From NCBI RefSeq assembly GCF_019303475.1, contig NZ_JABLSI010000014.1, forward strand, positions 28,144 to 92,143: a DNA stretch of 64,000 nucleotides. The letters run 5' to 3'. Made by a program: the position numbers and the translations under genes. The notes under the pieces are model-generated. The model worked only from the letters and a program-made list of their open reading frames with translations. It was not told where the DNA came from and searched no databases. This stretch comes from Streptomyces sp. JJ38. Lineage in GTDB: Bacteria > Actinomycetota > Actinomycetes > Streptomycetales > Streptomycetaceae. Positions 1 to 7,997 of the stretch are shown here, one piece after another (within the stretch, counting starts at the first letter, position 1; each line of letters opens with the position of its first letter).

Positions 1-118
1 GCCCGCAGCAGCGAGAGCTGAGCCGGAAGGACAAGCGGGCCGGTCCGCGGGGGACTCCATCACGCCGGGGGGACAACCCCCGGCCCCGGCCACACGGACA
101 CCCACCGGGAACGAAAAG
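1..118. other. gene-poor left edge
   Basis: No complete gene is visible. One plus-strand frame is open from the first base to a TGA at 19-21 and could be the last codons of a gene outside the window. A 13-mer beginning gcgggccgg occurs here and again at the start of the next hairpin. Confidence 0.3.
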
Positions 119-153
119 CGGGCCGGTCCGTGGGGGGGATACGGACCGGCCCG
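119..153. terminator. stem-loop terminator
   Basis: A perfect 13-bp inverted repeat (119-131 with 141-153) surrounds a G-rich loop. It lies downstream of the minus-strand prepilin peptidase gene and could end that transcript and any plus-strand one entering from the left. There is no U-tract, which is usual for Streptomyces. Confidence 0.7.
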
Positions 154-212
154 AGGGGGGGTCTCCACCATAGCCCCTTCCCGGCCGTGATCCGCGCATC
201 GTTGCCGTTTTT

Positions 213-941
213 TCATAGGGCGAGTCCACCTCCGGCCACCCCCGCGAAGGCTCCGACGATCATGAAAGGCCCGAACGGCAGAGGGGTCTTCCGCCCTGCT
301 CGGCCCGCCAGGACCAGGGCCGCCCCATAGGCCGCACCCAGCACGAACGCCGTGAAGGTGCCCACCAGCACGGCCTGCGCGCCGTACCACCCAAGAGCGA
401 CACCGCAGGGGATCGCCAGCTTGACGTCGCCCATGCCCATACCCCGGGGATTGATGAGAAACAGCACAAAATAGCCAACCCCCAGGGCGAGACCGCCGAG
501 CAGCGCACCGGGCCACGTCCCGCCGGCTCCGGGCAGGGGGGCGGCGAGGCCGAGCAGGGCTGCCGAGGCCGTGGCCAGCGGCAGCGTGAGCGGATCCGGC
601 AGCCGGTGCACGCGCAGGTCGACCGCGCAGAGCAGGGCGGCCACCGGGGTCAGGGCCAGCCAGACGACGAGTTCCGGCCGCGTGCCGACGGCGGCGGCGA
701 GCCCGCCGCACGCGACGGCCGTGGGCAGCACGAGCCGCAGGGGTGCCGGGCCATAGGCGGCGCCGGGGCAGCCAGGACACCGGCCGTCGCCCAGCCACCC
801 CACGACGGGGTGGCCGTCCGGGCAGCGATCGCGCCACGGCTCCCCCGCCGGGACGGCGAACCGGTAGGCGGGGCGGACGAGGAGCCGTCCGGCCACGGCG
901 CCGTACGCGACGGCGAGCAACACCACGATCAGTTCGGCCAC
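213..941 (-). CDS. A24-family prepilin peptidase
   Basis: A 242-residue, multi-pass membrane aspartic peptidase of the type IV prepilin / TadV-CpaA family, which cleaves the leader of Flp-type pilins at the cytoplasmic face. The two aspartate motifs are visible: VDLRVHRLPDPLT near residue 110 and GMGMGDVKLA near residue 170. The N-terminal loop holds three cysteines (DRC, RCPGC), a reduced version of the Cys-rich methylase loop of full-length PilD. Most of the rest is hydrophobic helices. It is probably the processing enzyme for the Flp and TadE-type proteins encoded at 11.4-16.5 kb, since that locus contains no peptidase of its own. Confidence 0.88.
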   Translation of the reverse strand: MAELIVVLLAVAYGAVAGRLLVRPAYRFAVPAGEPWRDRCPDGHPVVGWLGDGRCPGCPGAAYGPAPLRLVLPTAVACGGLAAAVGTRPELVVWLALTPVAALLCAVDLRVHRLPDPLTLPLATASAALLGLAAPLPGAGGTWPGALLGGLALGVGYFVLFLINPRGMGMGDVKLAIPCGVALGWYGAQAVLVGTFTAFVLGAAYGAALVLAGRAGRKTPLPFGPFMIVGAFAGVAGGGLAL

Positions 942-1187
942 GACCCGAGCCTACGGACGCGGCGGTCCCGCGGAGGACCGGATCCGGCGGCCGGGGTCGG
1001 TGGCCCGAGCCGGCCTCCGGGGTCGGCGCCCGGGGTCGGCGGCCGGGGTCGGCTGCCCCGGGTTCGGCACCGGGCGCCCGGGGCGAGGGGCGAAGTCGTC
1101 GGGCGAGGGCGGTACGGGGACCGTTCGGCCGGGTCGCCGATCCCGACGGACAGAACTCGGCCGCCACAGCGGCTAGTCTGACCAGCC

Positions 1188-1562
1188 GTGAGCCTGCCCC
1201 CCGCGGCGGCGGCCGACGGCCCCGCCCTCCTGCACGTAGGCGGGGTGACCATCCCGCTGGAGGTCGCCGCGACCCTGCGCGCCCGCAGTCGCGGGCTGCT
1301 CGGCCGGGACGGCGTCGAGGGCGCGCTGCTCCTCACCCCGGCGGGCGGCGTCCACACCCTCGGCATGCGGTTCCCCATCGACGTCGCCTATCTGGGCCGT
1401 GACCTGCGGGTGCTCGCCGTGCGCACGATGCGGCCCGGGCGCGTCGGCCTGCCCCGGCCGCGGGCCCGGCACGTCCTGGAGTCCGCGGCGTGCTCGATGG
1501 CCGGCTGGGGGCTCGTGCCGGGTGCCGTGGTGCGGGTGGAGCCCCTCCCGATCGGTCCCTGA
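1188..1562 (+). CDS. DUF192 family protein
   Basis: A 124-residue protein with the compact DUF192 beta-sheet fold. Diagnostic segments are RARSRGLLGRDGVEG (residues 27-41), a hydrophobic strand leading to HTLGMRFPIDVAYL (about 56-69), and VLESAA near residue 100 before the C-terminal turn GLVPGAVV. The family has no agreed biochemical role. In actinobacteria such genes often sit near Tad pilus loci, which fits the neighbouring prepilin peptidase. The start is a GTG with a short intergenic distance, and no strong ribosome binding site is visible, so the N-terminus could be slightly shorter. Confidence 0.85.
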   Translation: MSLPPAAAADGPALLHVGGVTIPLEVAATLRARSRGLLGRDGVEGALLLTPAGGVHTLGMRFPIDVAYLGRDLRVLAVRTMRPGRVGLPRPRARHVLESAACSMAGWGLVPGAVVRVEPLPIGP

Positions 1563-1654
1563 CCCGGGCGGCCCGGCTTCCGCGCCCCGTCTGGCCTGCG
1601 ATGAATCGTTCCGTTTCGGCCCCGCCGTCCGAGCGGCCGCCTATCCTCGGGCAC

Positions 1655-2155
1655 GTGATCACCACCGAACGGCTCTTCCTGCGCCCGCTGACTTCCGACG
1701 ACGCCGACCGCATCGTGGAGATGCAGTCCGACCCCGAGGTCGGGCGCTACCTGCCCGCGTTCGACGCGGAGCGCACGCGGGAGCGCGTCGGTCACTTCGT
1801 GGCCCAGTGGGCCGAGCGCGGCTACGGCCTGTTCGCCGTCGAGCGGAAGGACACCGGGGAGTTCCTCGGCCGGGTGGGCCTGATCCACTGGGAGCAGTTC
1901 GACGAGGTCGAGGTCGGCTGGACGCTCCGGCGCGACGCCTGGGGCCACGGCTACGCGACGGAGGCGGCCCGCGCCTGTGTGGACTTCGGGTTCGCCCGCT
2001 GCGGCAAGCCCTATCTCACCTGCAACATCCACCCGGACAACGCGCCGTCCTTCCGTGTCGCCGAGCGGCTCGGCTACCGCCGCTTCCGGGAGGACACGCT
2101 CTTCGGGATGCCCGTCGTCGTCAACCGGCTGGACCGGTCGGCGCACTCCGCGTAG
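1655..2155 (+). CDS. GNAT acetyltransferase, RimJ/RimL type
   Basis: A 166-residue GNAT enzyme of the Acetyltransf_3 (RimJ/RimL) type, predicted to move an acetyl group from acetyl-CoA to an amine. It opens with the typical ITTERLFLRPLTSDDA. The CoA pyrophosphate loop is RRDAWGHGYATEAAR (about residues 88-102), followed by the conserved N in IHPDNAPSFRVAERLGY. The start is set at a GTG immediately before ITTERL. An ATG 54 bases upstream is in frame but would add an atypical tail. The substrate cannot be read from the sequence. Confidence 0.85.
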   Translation: MITTERLFLRPLTSDDADRIVEMQSDPEVGRYLPAFDAERTRERVGHFVAQWAERGYGLFAVERKDTGEFLGRVGLIHWEQFDEVEVGWTLRRDAWGHGYATEAARACVDFGFARCGKPYLTCNIHPDNAPSFRVAERLGYRRFREDTLFGMPVVVNRLDRSAHSA

Positions 2156-2244
2156 GGCGGGCCGTGCGTCGTTCTGTGCGGAGTCCGCGGGCGGCCGCGT
2201 TCGGCGTCCCGCCCGCGGCCCGGCGCCTCGGAGGCCGCCGGTGC

Positions 2245-2499
2245 TCAGGCGGGTGAGGGCTGTGGCTCCGGCTCCGGTGCGGGCGGCTCGGGCGTGGGCC
2301 CCGGGGCGGGTGTCGGCTGCGGCGGTTCCGGAACCGGCGGCTCCGGCGGGATGGGGACGGGGCCGGGAGGGGGAGCGGGGATCGGGCCCGGTTCCGGGCC
2401 GCCCGGCCCCGGTCCGGGAGTCGGTGCGGGCGGCACCGGCTCGGGGTGCCTCGGGACGGCGGCCGTCGGCGTCCGGGGCACGGCTGTCGCGGCGTTCAC
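2245..2499 (-). CDS. small proline-rich protein
   Basis: An 84-residue ORF that is mostly Pro, Glu, Gly and Ala (repeated PEP, PAP and PGP). There is no signal peptide or membrane segment. The support for a real gene is a near-ideal GGAGGT eight bases before the GTG start, which is rare among chance ORFs. It ends convergently with the GNAT gene. Function unknown; the composition suggests an extended, disordered chain. It could still be a chance ORF favoured by GC-rich sequence. Confidence 0.5.
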   Translation of the reverse strand: MNAATAVPRTPTAAVPRHPEPVPPAPTPGPGPGGPEPGPIPAPPPGPVPIPPEPPVPEPPQPTPAPGPTPEPPAPEPEPQPSPA

Positions 2500-2640
2500 T
2501 GCTACCTCCAGTCGCCCGGACGCACCGGCCGGGCCTTGGGGGGCTGGCTGCCTTCCGTCGTCTCGGGTGCCCGTCGGGCCACGGGCTCACGCATCCCCGG
2601 CGCCGGGTGTCCGCGCGGTGCGGTGCCGAGGACGCGCACG

Positions 2641-2682
2641 GCCCCGGCCCGGCCGCCGTGGTACGGACGGCCGGGCCGGGGC
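2641..2682. terminator. strong stem-loop terminator
   Basis: A perfect 15-bp GC-only inverted repeat (2641-2655 with 2668-2682) with a 12-base loop. It lies between two minus-strand genes and probably ends transcription of the Rho_N/SAP-like gene upstream of it. Confidence 0.75.
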
Positions 2683-2765
2683 TCGGCAACGGCTCGGCGC
2701 GCGGGCCCGGCGGCCGCTGGGCCCGCGGGCCCAGCAGTCGCCCGGCGCGCCGACGGGACCGCTGG

Positions 2766-3053
2766 TCAGCGGCCCAGCGCGCTGCGCAGCTGGTCCTTGT
2801 TCATCGAGGAACGGCCCTTGATGTCCCGCCGCTTGGCCTCCTCGTACAGCTCGTCCTTCGTCCGCTCCGAGGCGCCCTGTCGCGAGCGCTGGCCGCCTCG
2901 GGAGGACCCCCGGGTCTCCCCCGCCTGCGCCCGTTCCTTGTTCACCGTCCGCGCGGCGATCTCCTCCGCGCGGCGGGCGTCACGCCCGCCGCGCTGTTTC
3001 GCGCTCTCCTTGATGTGCTCGTACTGCCGTTCCCGCTTGGGTGTCTTGGCCAC
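2766..3053 (-). CDS. Rho-N/SAP-like small basic protein (annotated in relatives as plasmid stabilization protein)
   Basis: A 95-residue, highly charged protein. The N-terminus AKTPKRERQYEHIKESAKQ and the C-terminus TKDELYEEAKRRDIKGRSSMNKDQL are typical of actinobacterial proteins whose C-terminal 35 residues form a Rho N-terminal / SAP-like helix-extended-helix, a fold that commonly binds nucleic acid. The middle (RGSSRGGQRSRQG) is basic and probably disordered. The GTG start is chosen because GGAGGA lies eight bases upstream; a longer reading lacks such a site. The name used in databases is historical and I infer no plasmid function. Confidence 0.75.
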   Translation of the reverse strand: MAKTPKRERQYEHIKESAKQRGGRDARRAEEIAARTVNKERAQAGETRGSSRGGQRSRQGASERTKDELYEEAKRRDIKGRSSMNKDQLRSALGR

Positions 3054-3349
3054 CGTGGTCTTCCTCCGTGTCCGTGGGCCGGTCCCGGTTCCACAGCAAG
3101 GCCGCCGAATCCGGGCATACGGGCACAAAATATCCCTGAGTCACCACTTCCGCACGGCGGCGCCCAAACGCCTCCCGCCTCGGGCAATCGGGGGCGGCAT
3201 ATTCACAGAGCAAAGTCATTGGACGCCGTGCACAACCCTTGCCAATCTGGCCTAAAGCAGCCATCAGTAATCCCTTGATGTCGCGTACGCAAACGATCTA
3301 ACTTTTACTCGCAGCAATAAAGAATGAACGTTCTACCGGGGTGGGGAAC
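3054..3349. promoter_or_regulatory. divergent intergenic region with AT-rich stretch
   Basis: A divergent promoter region. The stretch from about 3180 to 3335 is clearly more AT-rich than its surroundings, and an 8-bp palindrome gaacgttc sits at 3326-3333, shortly before the plus-strand gene. No well-spaced -35/-10 pair could be assigned with confidence. Confidence 0.4.
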
Positions 3350-3733
3350 ATGAACGCACATGACGGACGAGGCAGTCGGGACCGATCCGGCTTAGGCCGG
3401 GCGCAGGACGCGGCCAACCGGTTCGCGGAGTACCTTCGCGAGGGCCCCCCGGAGGGGGAGGGGCAGTCGCCCCCGCAACTCCTCGACGGCGACTGGCCCA
3501 TGCCGCCGGGCACCCGCTCGGTGTACGCGGTCGGCCAGGCACTCGTCCTGCGCGGCACCTTCACCCAGGCCGACTCCTTCGCCCTCAAACGGGCCTTTCC
3601 CGGCCAACTCGTCACCGTGGACGACCCGGACCTGACCCGACAGGGTCAGGCGACGCTCGTCGTCTGGCCTCCGGCGTTCAGCGGCGACGAGCACGCGGAC
3701 CCGGTCGACCAGGCCGTCGGCCCCGAGGACTGA
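3350..3733 (+). CDS. hypothetical protein
   Basis: A 127-residue protein starting MNAHDGRG. It has a polar N-terminal 50 residues and a more ordered half (PGTRSVYAVGQALVLRGTFTQADSFALKRAFPGQLVTV) that looks like beta-strand and helix. No signal peptide, no membrane segment and no motif I recognise. The ATG follows GGTGGGG; an in-frame GTG nine bases upstream is an alternative. It faces away from the Rho-N gene and shares its AT-rich control region. Confidence 0.6.
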   Translation: MNAHDGRGSRDRSGLGRAQDAANRFAEYLREGPPEGEGQSPPQLLDGDWPMPPGTRSVYAVGQALVLRGTFTQADSFALKRAFPGQLVTVDDPDLTRQGQATLVVWPPAFSGDEHADPVDQAVGPED

Positions 3734-3752
3734 CCGCCCCGTCACCCTGATC

Positions 3753-3800
3753 GCGCCGACGCCCACCGGCGCCGACGCCCACCGGCGCCGACGCCCACCG
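3753..3800. repeat. 16-bp tandem repeat, three copies
   Basis: Three exact head-to-tail copies of gcgccgacgcccaccg, followed by a partly inverted copy. They lie in the gap after the hypothetical gene and could fold into a terminator-like structure. Confidence 0.85.
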
Positions 3801-3977
3801 GCGTCGGCGCGCACCGGCCGGCCGGGAGGGGACGGCCGGTGCCGGCCCCGGGCCGACCCGAACCCCCGGGTCGCCCGGGCGGGCCCGCTCAGCGGGCACA
3901 GGCCGCGCAACTCCGGGGTGTACAACAGGCGATATCCGGCATAACCTGACATACGCCACTCACGCGATCTTGCCCAT

Positions 3978-4451
3978 GTGACCCCGGGGGTCGAGATGCT
4001 CGCAAGCCGCCTGCGTACCGCCGTCGTCGCCGGGCCCGCGTGCGCGCTCGTCCTCGCACTCGGGGCGTGCTCCGCCACGGAAGGGGCCGCGGAGGCACCC
4101 GCCGGGGCCGCCGCACGGCCGGTGTCCTGGAGCCCGGGCCACGCGGACACCGCGAGCGCCCTGCTCGCCCAGGCCGCTGCCCTGCGCGAGAGCGCCCCGC
4201 CCGCCCCCGCCGCACCCGACACCCCCGCCGCCTCCGACCAGTGCACGACGGACCCCGCGGACCGCCCCCACTGCACCATGCCGCCCGGGGCCGAGATCAC
4301 CCCGGACGGCGGCGATCTGGACGGCGACGGAGTCTTCGAGCCACACGAGCCCGTCGGCCCCGGCTACCGGGACCCGCGCGCCTACGACGGCGGCCCCACG
4401 AGCGGCGAGACCCAGTGCGACTGGCTGCGTCGGCAGGGCCACCCCTGCTGA
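3978..4451 (+). CDS. putative lipoprotein with EF-hand-like loop
   Basis: A 157-residue exported protein. The N-terminus has a basic start, a hydrophobic core (VVAGPACALVLALGAC) and a lipobox with the modifiable Cys near residue 31. A Pro/Ala-rich linker follows. The C-terminal part contains DLDGDGVFEPHE, which fits a calcium-binding excalibur/EF-hand-type loop, and six further cysteines that could pair outside the cell. The GTG start gives the full signal; an ATG six codons later is possible. The lipid anchor would place it on the outer face of the membrane. Function unknown. Confidence 0.7.
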   Translation: MTPGVEMLASRLRTAVVAGPACALVLALGACSATEGAAEAPAGAAARPVSWSPGHADTASALLAQAAALRESAPPAPAAPDTPAASDQCTTDPADRPHCTMPPGAEITPDGGDLDGDGVFEPHEPVGPGYRDPRAYDGGPTSGETQCDWLRRQGHPC

Positions 4452-4481
4452 GCCGCGCACCGACGCCGGCCGCGAGCATGC

Positions 4482-5030
4482 TCAGCAGCCGCAGGAGGCG
4501 GCGCCGGCCGGGGCCGTGAGGGGGTCGGGGGCGGCACGCCGCGTCCCCGTCGCCGTCTCGACGGCGAAGCCCTCGCGCGTCCAGTACTCGAAGCCGCCGA
4601 TCATCTCCTTCACCGGGTATCCGAGCCGGGCCAGCGCGAGGGCCGCCCGGGTGGCGCCGTCGCAGCCGGGACCCCAGCAGTAGGCGATCACCGGGACCGC
4701 GGGGTCGAGGACGTCGGCCGCACGAGCGGGAATGCCGGCCGTGGGCAGATGGACGGCGCCGGGGATGCGGCCCTGCTCCCACGCCTCGGCCGACCGGGAG
4801 TCGACCAGGACGAAACCGGGGTCGCCGCTCTCCAACGAGGCGTGGACGTCGGCGACATCGGCCTGGAAGGCGAGGCGGGCCGCGAAGAACGCGGCGGCCT
4901 CGGCGGGCGCGGCGGGCGGCGTGCCGAGCGCCGCGCCCGCCGCGGGACGGACGGGGTCCTGCGGCCCCGCGGCCGTCGCGGACCGGGTCGTGATGGGGTG
5001 CGTCGTGATGGGGTGCGTCGTCATGGTCAT
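4482..5030 (-). CDS. rhodanese-like domain protein
   Basis: A cytoplasmic single-domain rhodanese-type sulfurtransferase of about 182 residues. Domain signatures are VLVDSRSAEAWEQGRIPGAVHLP (the CH2A region) and the active-site loop YCWGPGCDGATRAALAL near residue 120, then MIGGFEYWTREGF. The two loop cysteines are candidates for carrying the persulfide. It ends in CGC. The N-terminus contains a duplicated THPITTHPITT encoded by a direct DNA repeat. It is divergent from an Lrp/AsnC gene with less than 90 bases between, so it is a likely target of that regulator. The start among GTG/ATG/ATG within nine bases is uncertain. Confidence 0.85.
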   Translation of the reverse strand: MTMTTHPITTHPITTRSATAAGPQDPVRPAAGAALGTPPAAPAEAAAFFAARLAFQADVADVHASLESGDPGFVLVDSRSAEAWEQGRIPGAVHLPTAGIPARAADVLDPAVPVIAYCWGPGCDGATRAALALARLGYPVKEMIGGFEYWTREGFAVETATGTRRAAPDPLTAPAGAASCGC

Positions 5031-5117
5031 CACGCTATGGGCACACCAGCCGACCCGGAACCGAGATCCACCGGCATCGCGCTGGACTGGGAGGGGATTC
5101 CTCGGCCATCATGCCGC

Positions 5118-5573
5118 ATGACCGTTGATTCCCTGGACGACACTGACCTGCGCATTCTGGAAGCCCTCCAGCGCGACGGCCGCGCCAGCTTCGCGGAACT
5201 CGCGCGGGCCGTGAACATGTCGGCCAGCGCCGTGACGGAGCGCGTGCGCCGGCTGGAGGAGCGCGGCGCCATCTCCGGCTACTCCGCCGTCGTCGACCCC
5301 GAGGCGCTCGGCCTCGACATCATGGCCTTCGTCCGCCTCGCCTACCCGACCGGCAACTACAAGCCCTTCCACGACCTGGTCGCCGTCACCCCGGAGATCG
5401 TCGAGGCCCACCACGTCACGGGCGAGGACTGCTTCGTCCTCAAGGTGCTCGCCGCGTCCATGCGGCACCTCGAACGCGTCACCGGCCGCATCGCCACCCT
5501 GGGCGCCGTCACCACCAGCGTCGTCTATTCGAGCCCGCTGCCCCGCAGGGCGGTCACCGCCGTCGGACCGTAA
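5118..5573 (+). CDS. Lrp/AsnC family transcriptional regulator
   Basis: A 151-residue feast/famine regulator. The N-terminal winged helix-turn-helix runs from LDDTDLRILEALQRDGRASFAELARAV through SASAVTERVRRLEERGAI (residues 5-56). The C-terminal RAM domain, which binds amino acids or related effectors and drives oligomerisation, follows (IMAFVRLAY, HHVTGEDCFVLKVLA). The ATG is chosen because TVDSLDDTD is the normal family start. Divergence from the rhodanese gene suggests it controls that gene and itself. The effector is unknown. Confidence 0.9.
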   Translation: MTVDSLDDTDLRILEALQRDGRASFAELARAVNMSASAVTERVRRLEERGAISGYSAVVDPEALGLDIMAFVRLAYPTGNYKPFHDLVAVTPEIVEAHHVTGEDCFVLKVLAASMRHLERVTGRIATLGAVTTSVVYSSPLPRRAVTAVGP

Positions 5574-5614
5574 CCCGATTGCCGGGCCGTCGGACGGGTG
5601 CGAAGATCACCGGC

Positions 5615-6472
5615 ATGACCGCCTCCCCCGCACACTTCCCGGCCGACGACGGCACCCGGCTCGCCTACCACGTCCACGGTGAGGGCCGACCGCTCGTCTG
5701 CCTGCCGGGCGGACCCATGCGGGACGCCGCCTACCTCGGCGACCTGAGCGGCCTGGCCGCCGCGGCCGGACGGCGGCTGATCCTCCTGGACCTGCGCGGC
5801 ACCGGCGAGTCCGCCCGGCCCGAGGACCCCTCGACCTACCGCTGCGACCGGCAGGCCGACGACGTCGAGGCCCTCCGCGAGCACCTCGGCCTGGAGCGGC
5901 TGGACCTCCTCGCCCACTCCGCCGGTGCCAACCTCGCCGCACGCTACGCGGAACGCCACCCGAAGCGGATCGGGCGGCTCGTCCTGGTCACGCCCAACGC
6001 GGCGGCCGTCGGGATCGACGCGAGTGCCGAGGAGCGCCGGCAGGTCGCCCTCCTCCGCGAGGACGAGCCCTGGTTCGCCGACGCCTGGGCCGGCCTGCAG
6101 GCGGTCGCCACCGGGCAGGCCGCCCCCGAGGACTGGCAGCGCATCACCCCGTTCAAGTACGGGCGCTGGGACGATGCCGCCCGGGCCCTGGAAGCGGCAG
6201 GGAAAGACCAGCGGCACGAGGAGGCCGCCGGGGTGTTCATGAGCGACGCCTCCTTCGATCCGGAAACCACACGCCGCGCGCTGGCGGCCCTGCCCGGGCC
6301 CGCGCTCCTCCTCGCCGGGGAGTTCGACGTGGCCAGTCCGCCCGCCGCCGTCGAGCGCCTCGCGGAACTGCTGCCCGACGCCCGGGTCGTCGTCCAGCCC
6401 GGCGCCGGCCACTTCCCCTGGCTGGACGACCCGGCACCGTTCGCGTCGACCGTGGCCGCGTTCCTCAACTGA
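5615..6472 (+). CDS. alpha/beta-fold hydrolase
   Basis: A 285-residue cytoplasmic alpha/beta hydrolase resembling proline iminopeptidases and haloalkane-type esterases. The oxyanion region is CLPGGP (residues 29-34), DLRGTGES lies at 59-66, the nucleophile is Ser102 in AHSAGA, the acid is Asp238 in GEFDVASPP and the base is His266 in GAGHFPW. All three catalytic residues are present. Substrate unknown. It follows the Lrp gene by 41 bases and may be co-transcribed. Its end overlaps the convergent GNAT gene by eight bases. Confidence 0.88.
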   Translation: MTASPAHFPADDGTRLAYHVHGEGRPLVCLPGGPMRDAAYLGDLSGLAAAAGRRLILLDLRGTGESARPEDPSTYRCDRQADDVEALREHLGLERLDLLAHSAGANLAARYAERHPKRIGRLVLVTPNAAAVGIDASAEERRQVALLREDEPWFADAWAGLQAVATGQAAPEDWQRITPFKYGRWDDAARALEAAGKDQRHEEAAGVFMSDASFDPETTRRALAALPGPALLLAGEFDVASPPAAVERLAELLPDARVVVQPGAGHFPWLDDPAPFASTVAAFLN

Positions 6473-6947
6473 CCTCGGCCGGAGGGCCGCTGAACGCGGC
6501 CGTCCCGCGGTCGATCATCCACTGGTTGCTGTGCAGCACACGATCGCCGAACGTGCCCTCCGTCCGGCCCACCAGCGTGCAGCCGAGCCCGCGGCAGACG
6601 CCGTTCGACGGTCCGTTCGGCGTCGCCGGGAACGCGTGAACGCGCCCCCAACCGCCGTCGTCACGCGCTCGCTCCAGCAGCGTCCGCGTCGCCCGCCTGG
6701 CCAGCCCGCGGCCCCGGAACTCCGGCAGCTCCATCCAGCCGATCTCCGAGATCCGCCCGTGTGAGCCGTGGTCACGCGTGACCAGGATCACCAGCCCCGC
6801 CACGGCATCGGGGCCCGCCCCGGCCGGGATGACGGCCGTGAACCAGCCCACGTCCGCCGCCGCGTCCCCGGCGTCCCGCCGCACCTTCTCCCCCATCCCC
6901 TCGCGCGGCACCGGCCCGCCCAGCTCGGCCGTCATCACCGGGATCAC
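6465..6947 (-). CDS. GNAT acetyltransferase
   Basis: A 160-residue GNAT-fold protein. The core motif is ISEIGWMELPEFRGRGLARRATRTLLERA (about residues 66-94), where RGRGLA is the acetyl-CoA loop. NGPSNGVCRGLGCTLVG matches the conserved Asn region. The C-terminus HSNQWMIDR is typical of small actinobacterial N-acetyltransferases. The start is a GTG; a second GTG and an ATG lie 3 and 4 codons in. Substrate not predictable. Confidence 0.8.
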   Translation of the reverse strand: MIPVMTAELGGPVPREGMGEKVRRDAGDAAADVGWFTAVIPAGAGPDAVAGLVILVTRDHGSHGRISEIGWMELPEFRGRGLARRATRTLLERARDDGGWGRVHAFPATPNGPSNGVCRGLGCTLVGRTEGTFGDRVLHSNQWMIDRGTAAFSGPPAEVS

Positions 6948-7056
6948 ACCGCGTCCCGACCTACGCCTCGACGTCGCCGGCCACCACGTCCCGCAGCCCC
7001 AACCCCACCCCCCCTCCCGCGCGGCCTCGTCGCCGCGCGGGAAGCCCGATCCCCGC

Positions 7057-7827
7057 TCACCGCTGGCGTTGGGCGGCCAGGAACTCCTCGAACGTCACCG
7101 TCCCGACGGCCCGGTCGGGCGCGGTGTGATGACCCTGCGCGAACGCCCGGAACGTCCTCCCCGGCAACCGCAGTTGCACGATGCGGCGATGCCGCGGCCA
7201 CGACGCCGTCGTCGCCCGCGCCAGCTCATACCAGGAACGCACCTCGGGCCCCGCCACGTCCGGCACGCGCCCGGCGGGCTCCCCCTGCGCCAGCTCCGCC
7301 AGCCGGGCCGCGACCTCCCGCACCTCCACAGGCTGGCACGGGACGCCCTTGCCGACGAAGACGCACGGCAGCCTGCGCTGCGCCGTCGTCACCCCCGCGA
7401 CCAGCTCGTGGAACTGTGTCGCCCGCAGCACGGTCCACGGCAGCCCGGAGGACTCGATCAGCCGCTCCGTCTCGACCTTCGTCCGGTAGTACGAGAACGG
7501 GACGCGGTCGACGCCGACGATGGAGACGTAGACGATGTGCGGCCGCCGCCCCTCCGCCCTCACGGCGTCCAGCAGCCTCCGCGTGTGCGCCGCTTCCTTG
7601 CGCTGGTGCATGGCGCAATGGACGACGACGTCGACACCGGCCACCGCCGCGTCCAGCCCCTCCCCCGTCTCCAGGTCGGCCACCCGCCACTCACACGGCC
7701 GCCCGTCCCCCGCCGGACGCGCCCGCCGGCTCATCACCCGCACCGCGGCTCCGTCCGCCAACAGCCGCTCCACCAGCGGCCGCCCCAGCGTGCCCGTCGC
7801 CCCCGTGACCAGAATCCTGCCGCTCAC
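7057..7827 (-). CDS. NmrA-like NAD(P)-binding oxidoreductase
   Basis: A 256-residue atypical short-chain dehydrogenase / NmrA-type protein. The Rossmann dinucleotide loop is ILVTGATGTLGRPLVERLL (residues 4-22), with VMSRRARPAGDG after beta-2 and DVVVHCAMHQRK in the beta-4 region. YYRTKVETERLIESSGLPWTVLRATQFHE is the typical NmrA/complex-I-subunit-like helix and strand. The Tyr-x-x-x-Lys pair is present (YRTKV). The GTG start is chosen because it gives the canonical first strand. Such proteins are redox-responsive reductases or regulators; the substrate is unknown. Confidence 0.85.
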   Translation of the reverse strand: MSGRILVTGATGTLGRPLVERLLADGAAVRVMSRRARPAGDGRPCEWRVADLETGEGLDAAVAGVDVVVHCAMHQRKEAAHTRRLLDAVRAEGRRPHIVYVSIVGVDRVPFSYYRTKVETERLIESSGLPWTVLRATQFHELVAGVTTAQRRLPCVFVGKGVPCQPVEVREVAARLAELAQGEPAGRVPDVAGPEVRSWYELARATTASWPRHRRIVQLRLPGRTFRAFAQGHHTAPDRAVGTVTFEEFLAAQRQR

Positions 7828-7955
7828 CGTGCCGCCCTCCGCGCACCGACGCCGTCCTGACCCAAGGGTGACGGCGCGCCCCCGCGAACTGTGACACCGC
7901 CACGGCGTTGCCCCGTCACAGCGGAGACCACACGCGGCGCGCCGAGGGAGCGGCA

Positions 7956-7992
7956 CCGTGTGGGGTGACGGCGGGGCCGTCACCCCACACGG
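7956..7992. terminator. stem-loop terminator
   Basis: A perfect 16-bp inverted repeat (7956-7971 with 7977-7992) with a five-base loop, just after the stop codon of the minus-strand isochorismatase-like gene. It probably ends that transcript. Confidence 0.8.
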
Positions 7993-7997
7993 CCGGT

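Noticed and set aside
3753..3800. CRISPR array.
   Set aside because: Three direct 16-bp copies have no spacers between them and no cas genes are present.
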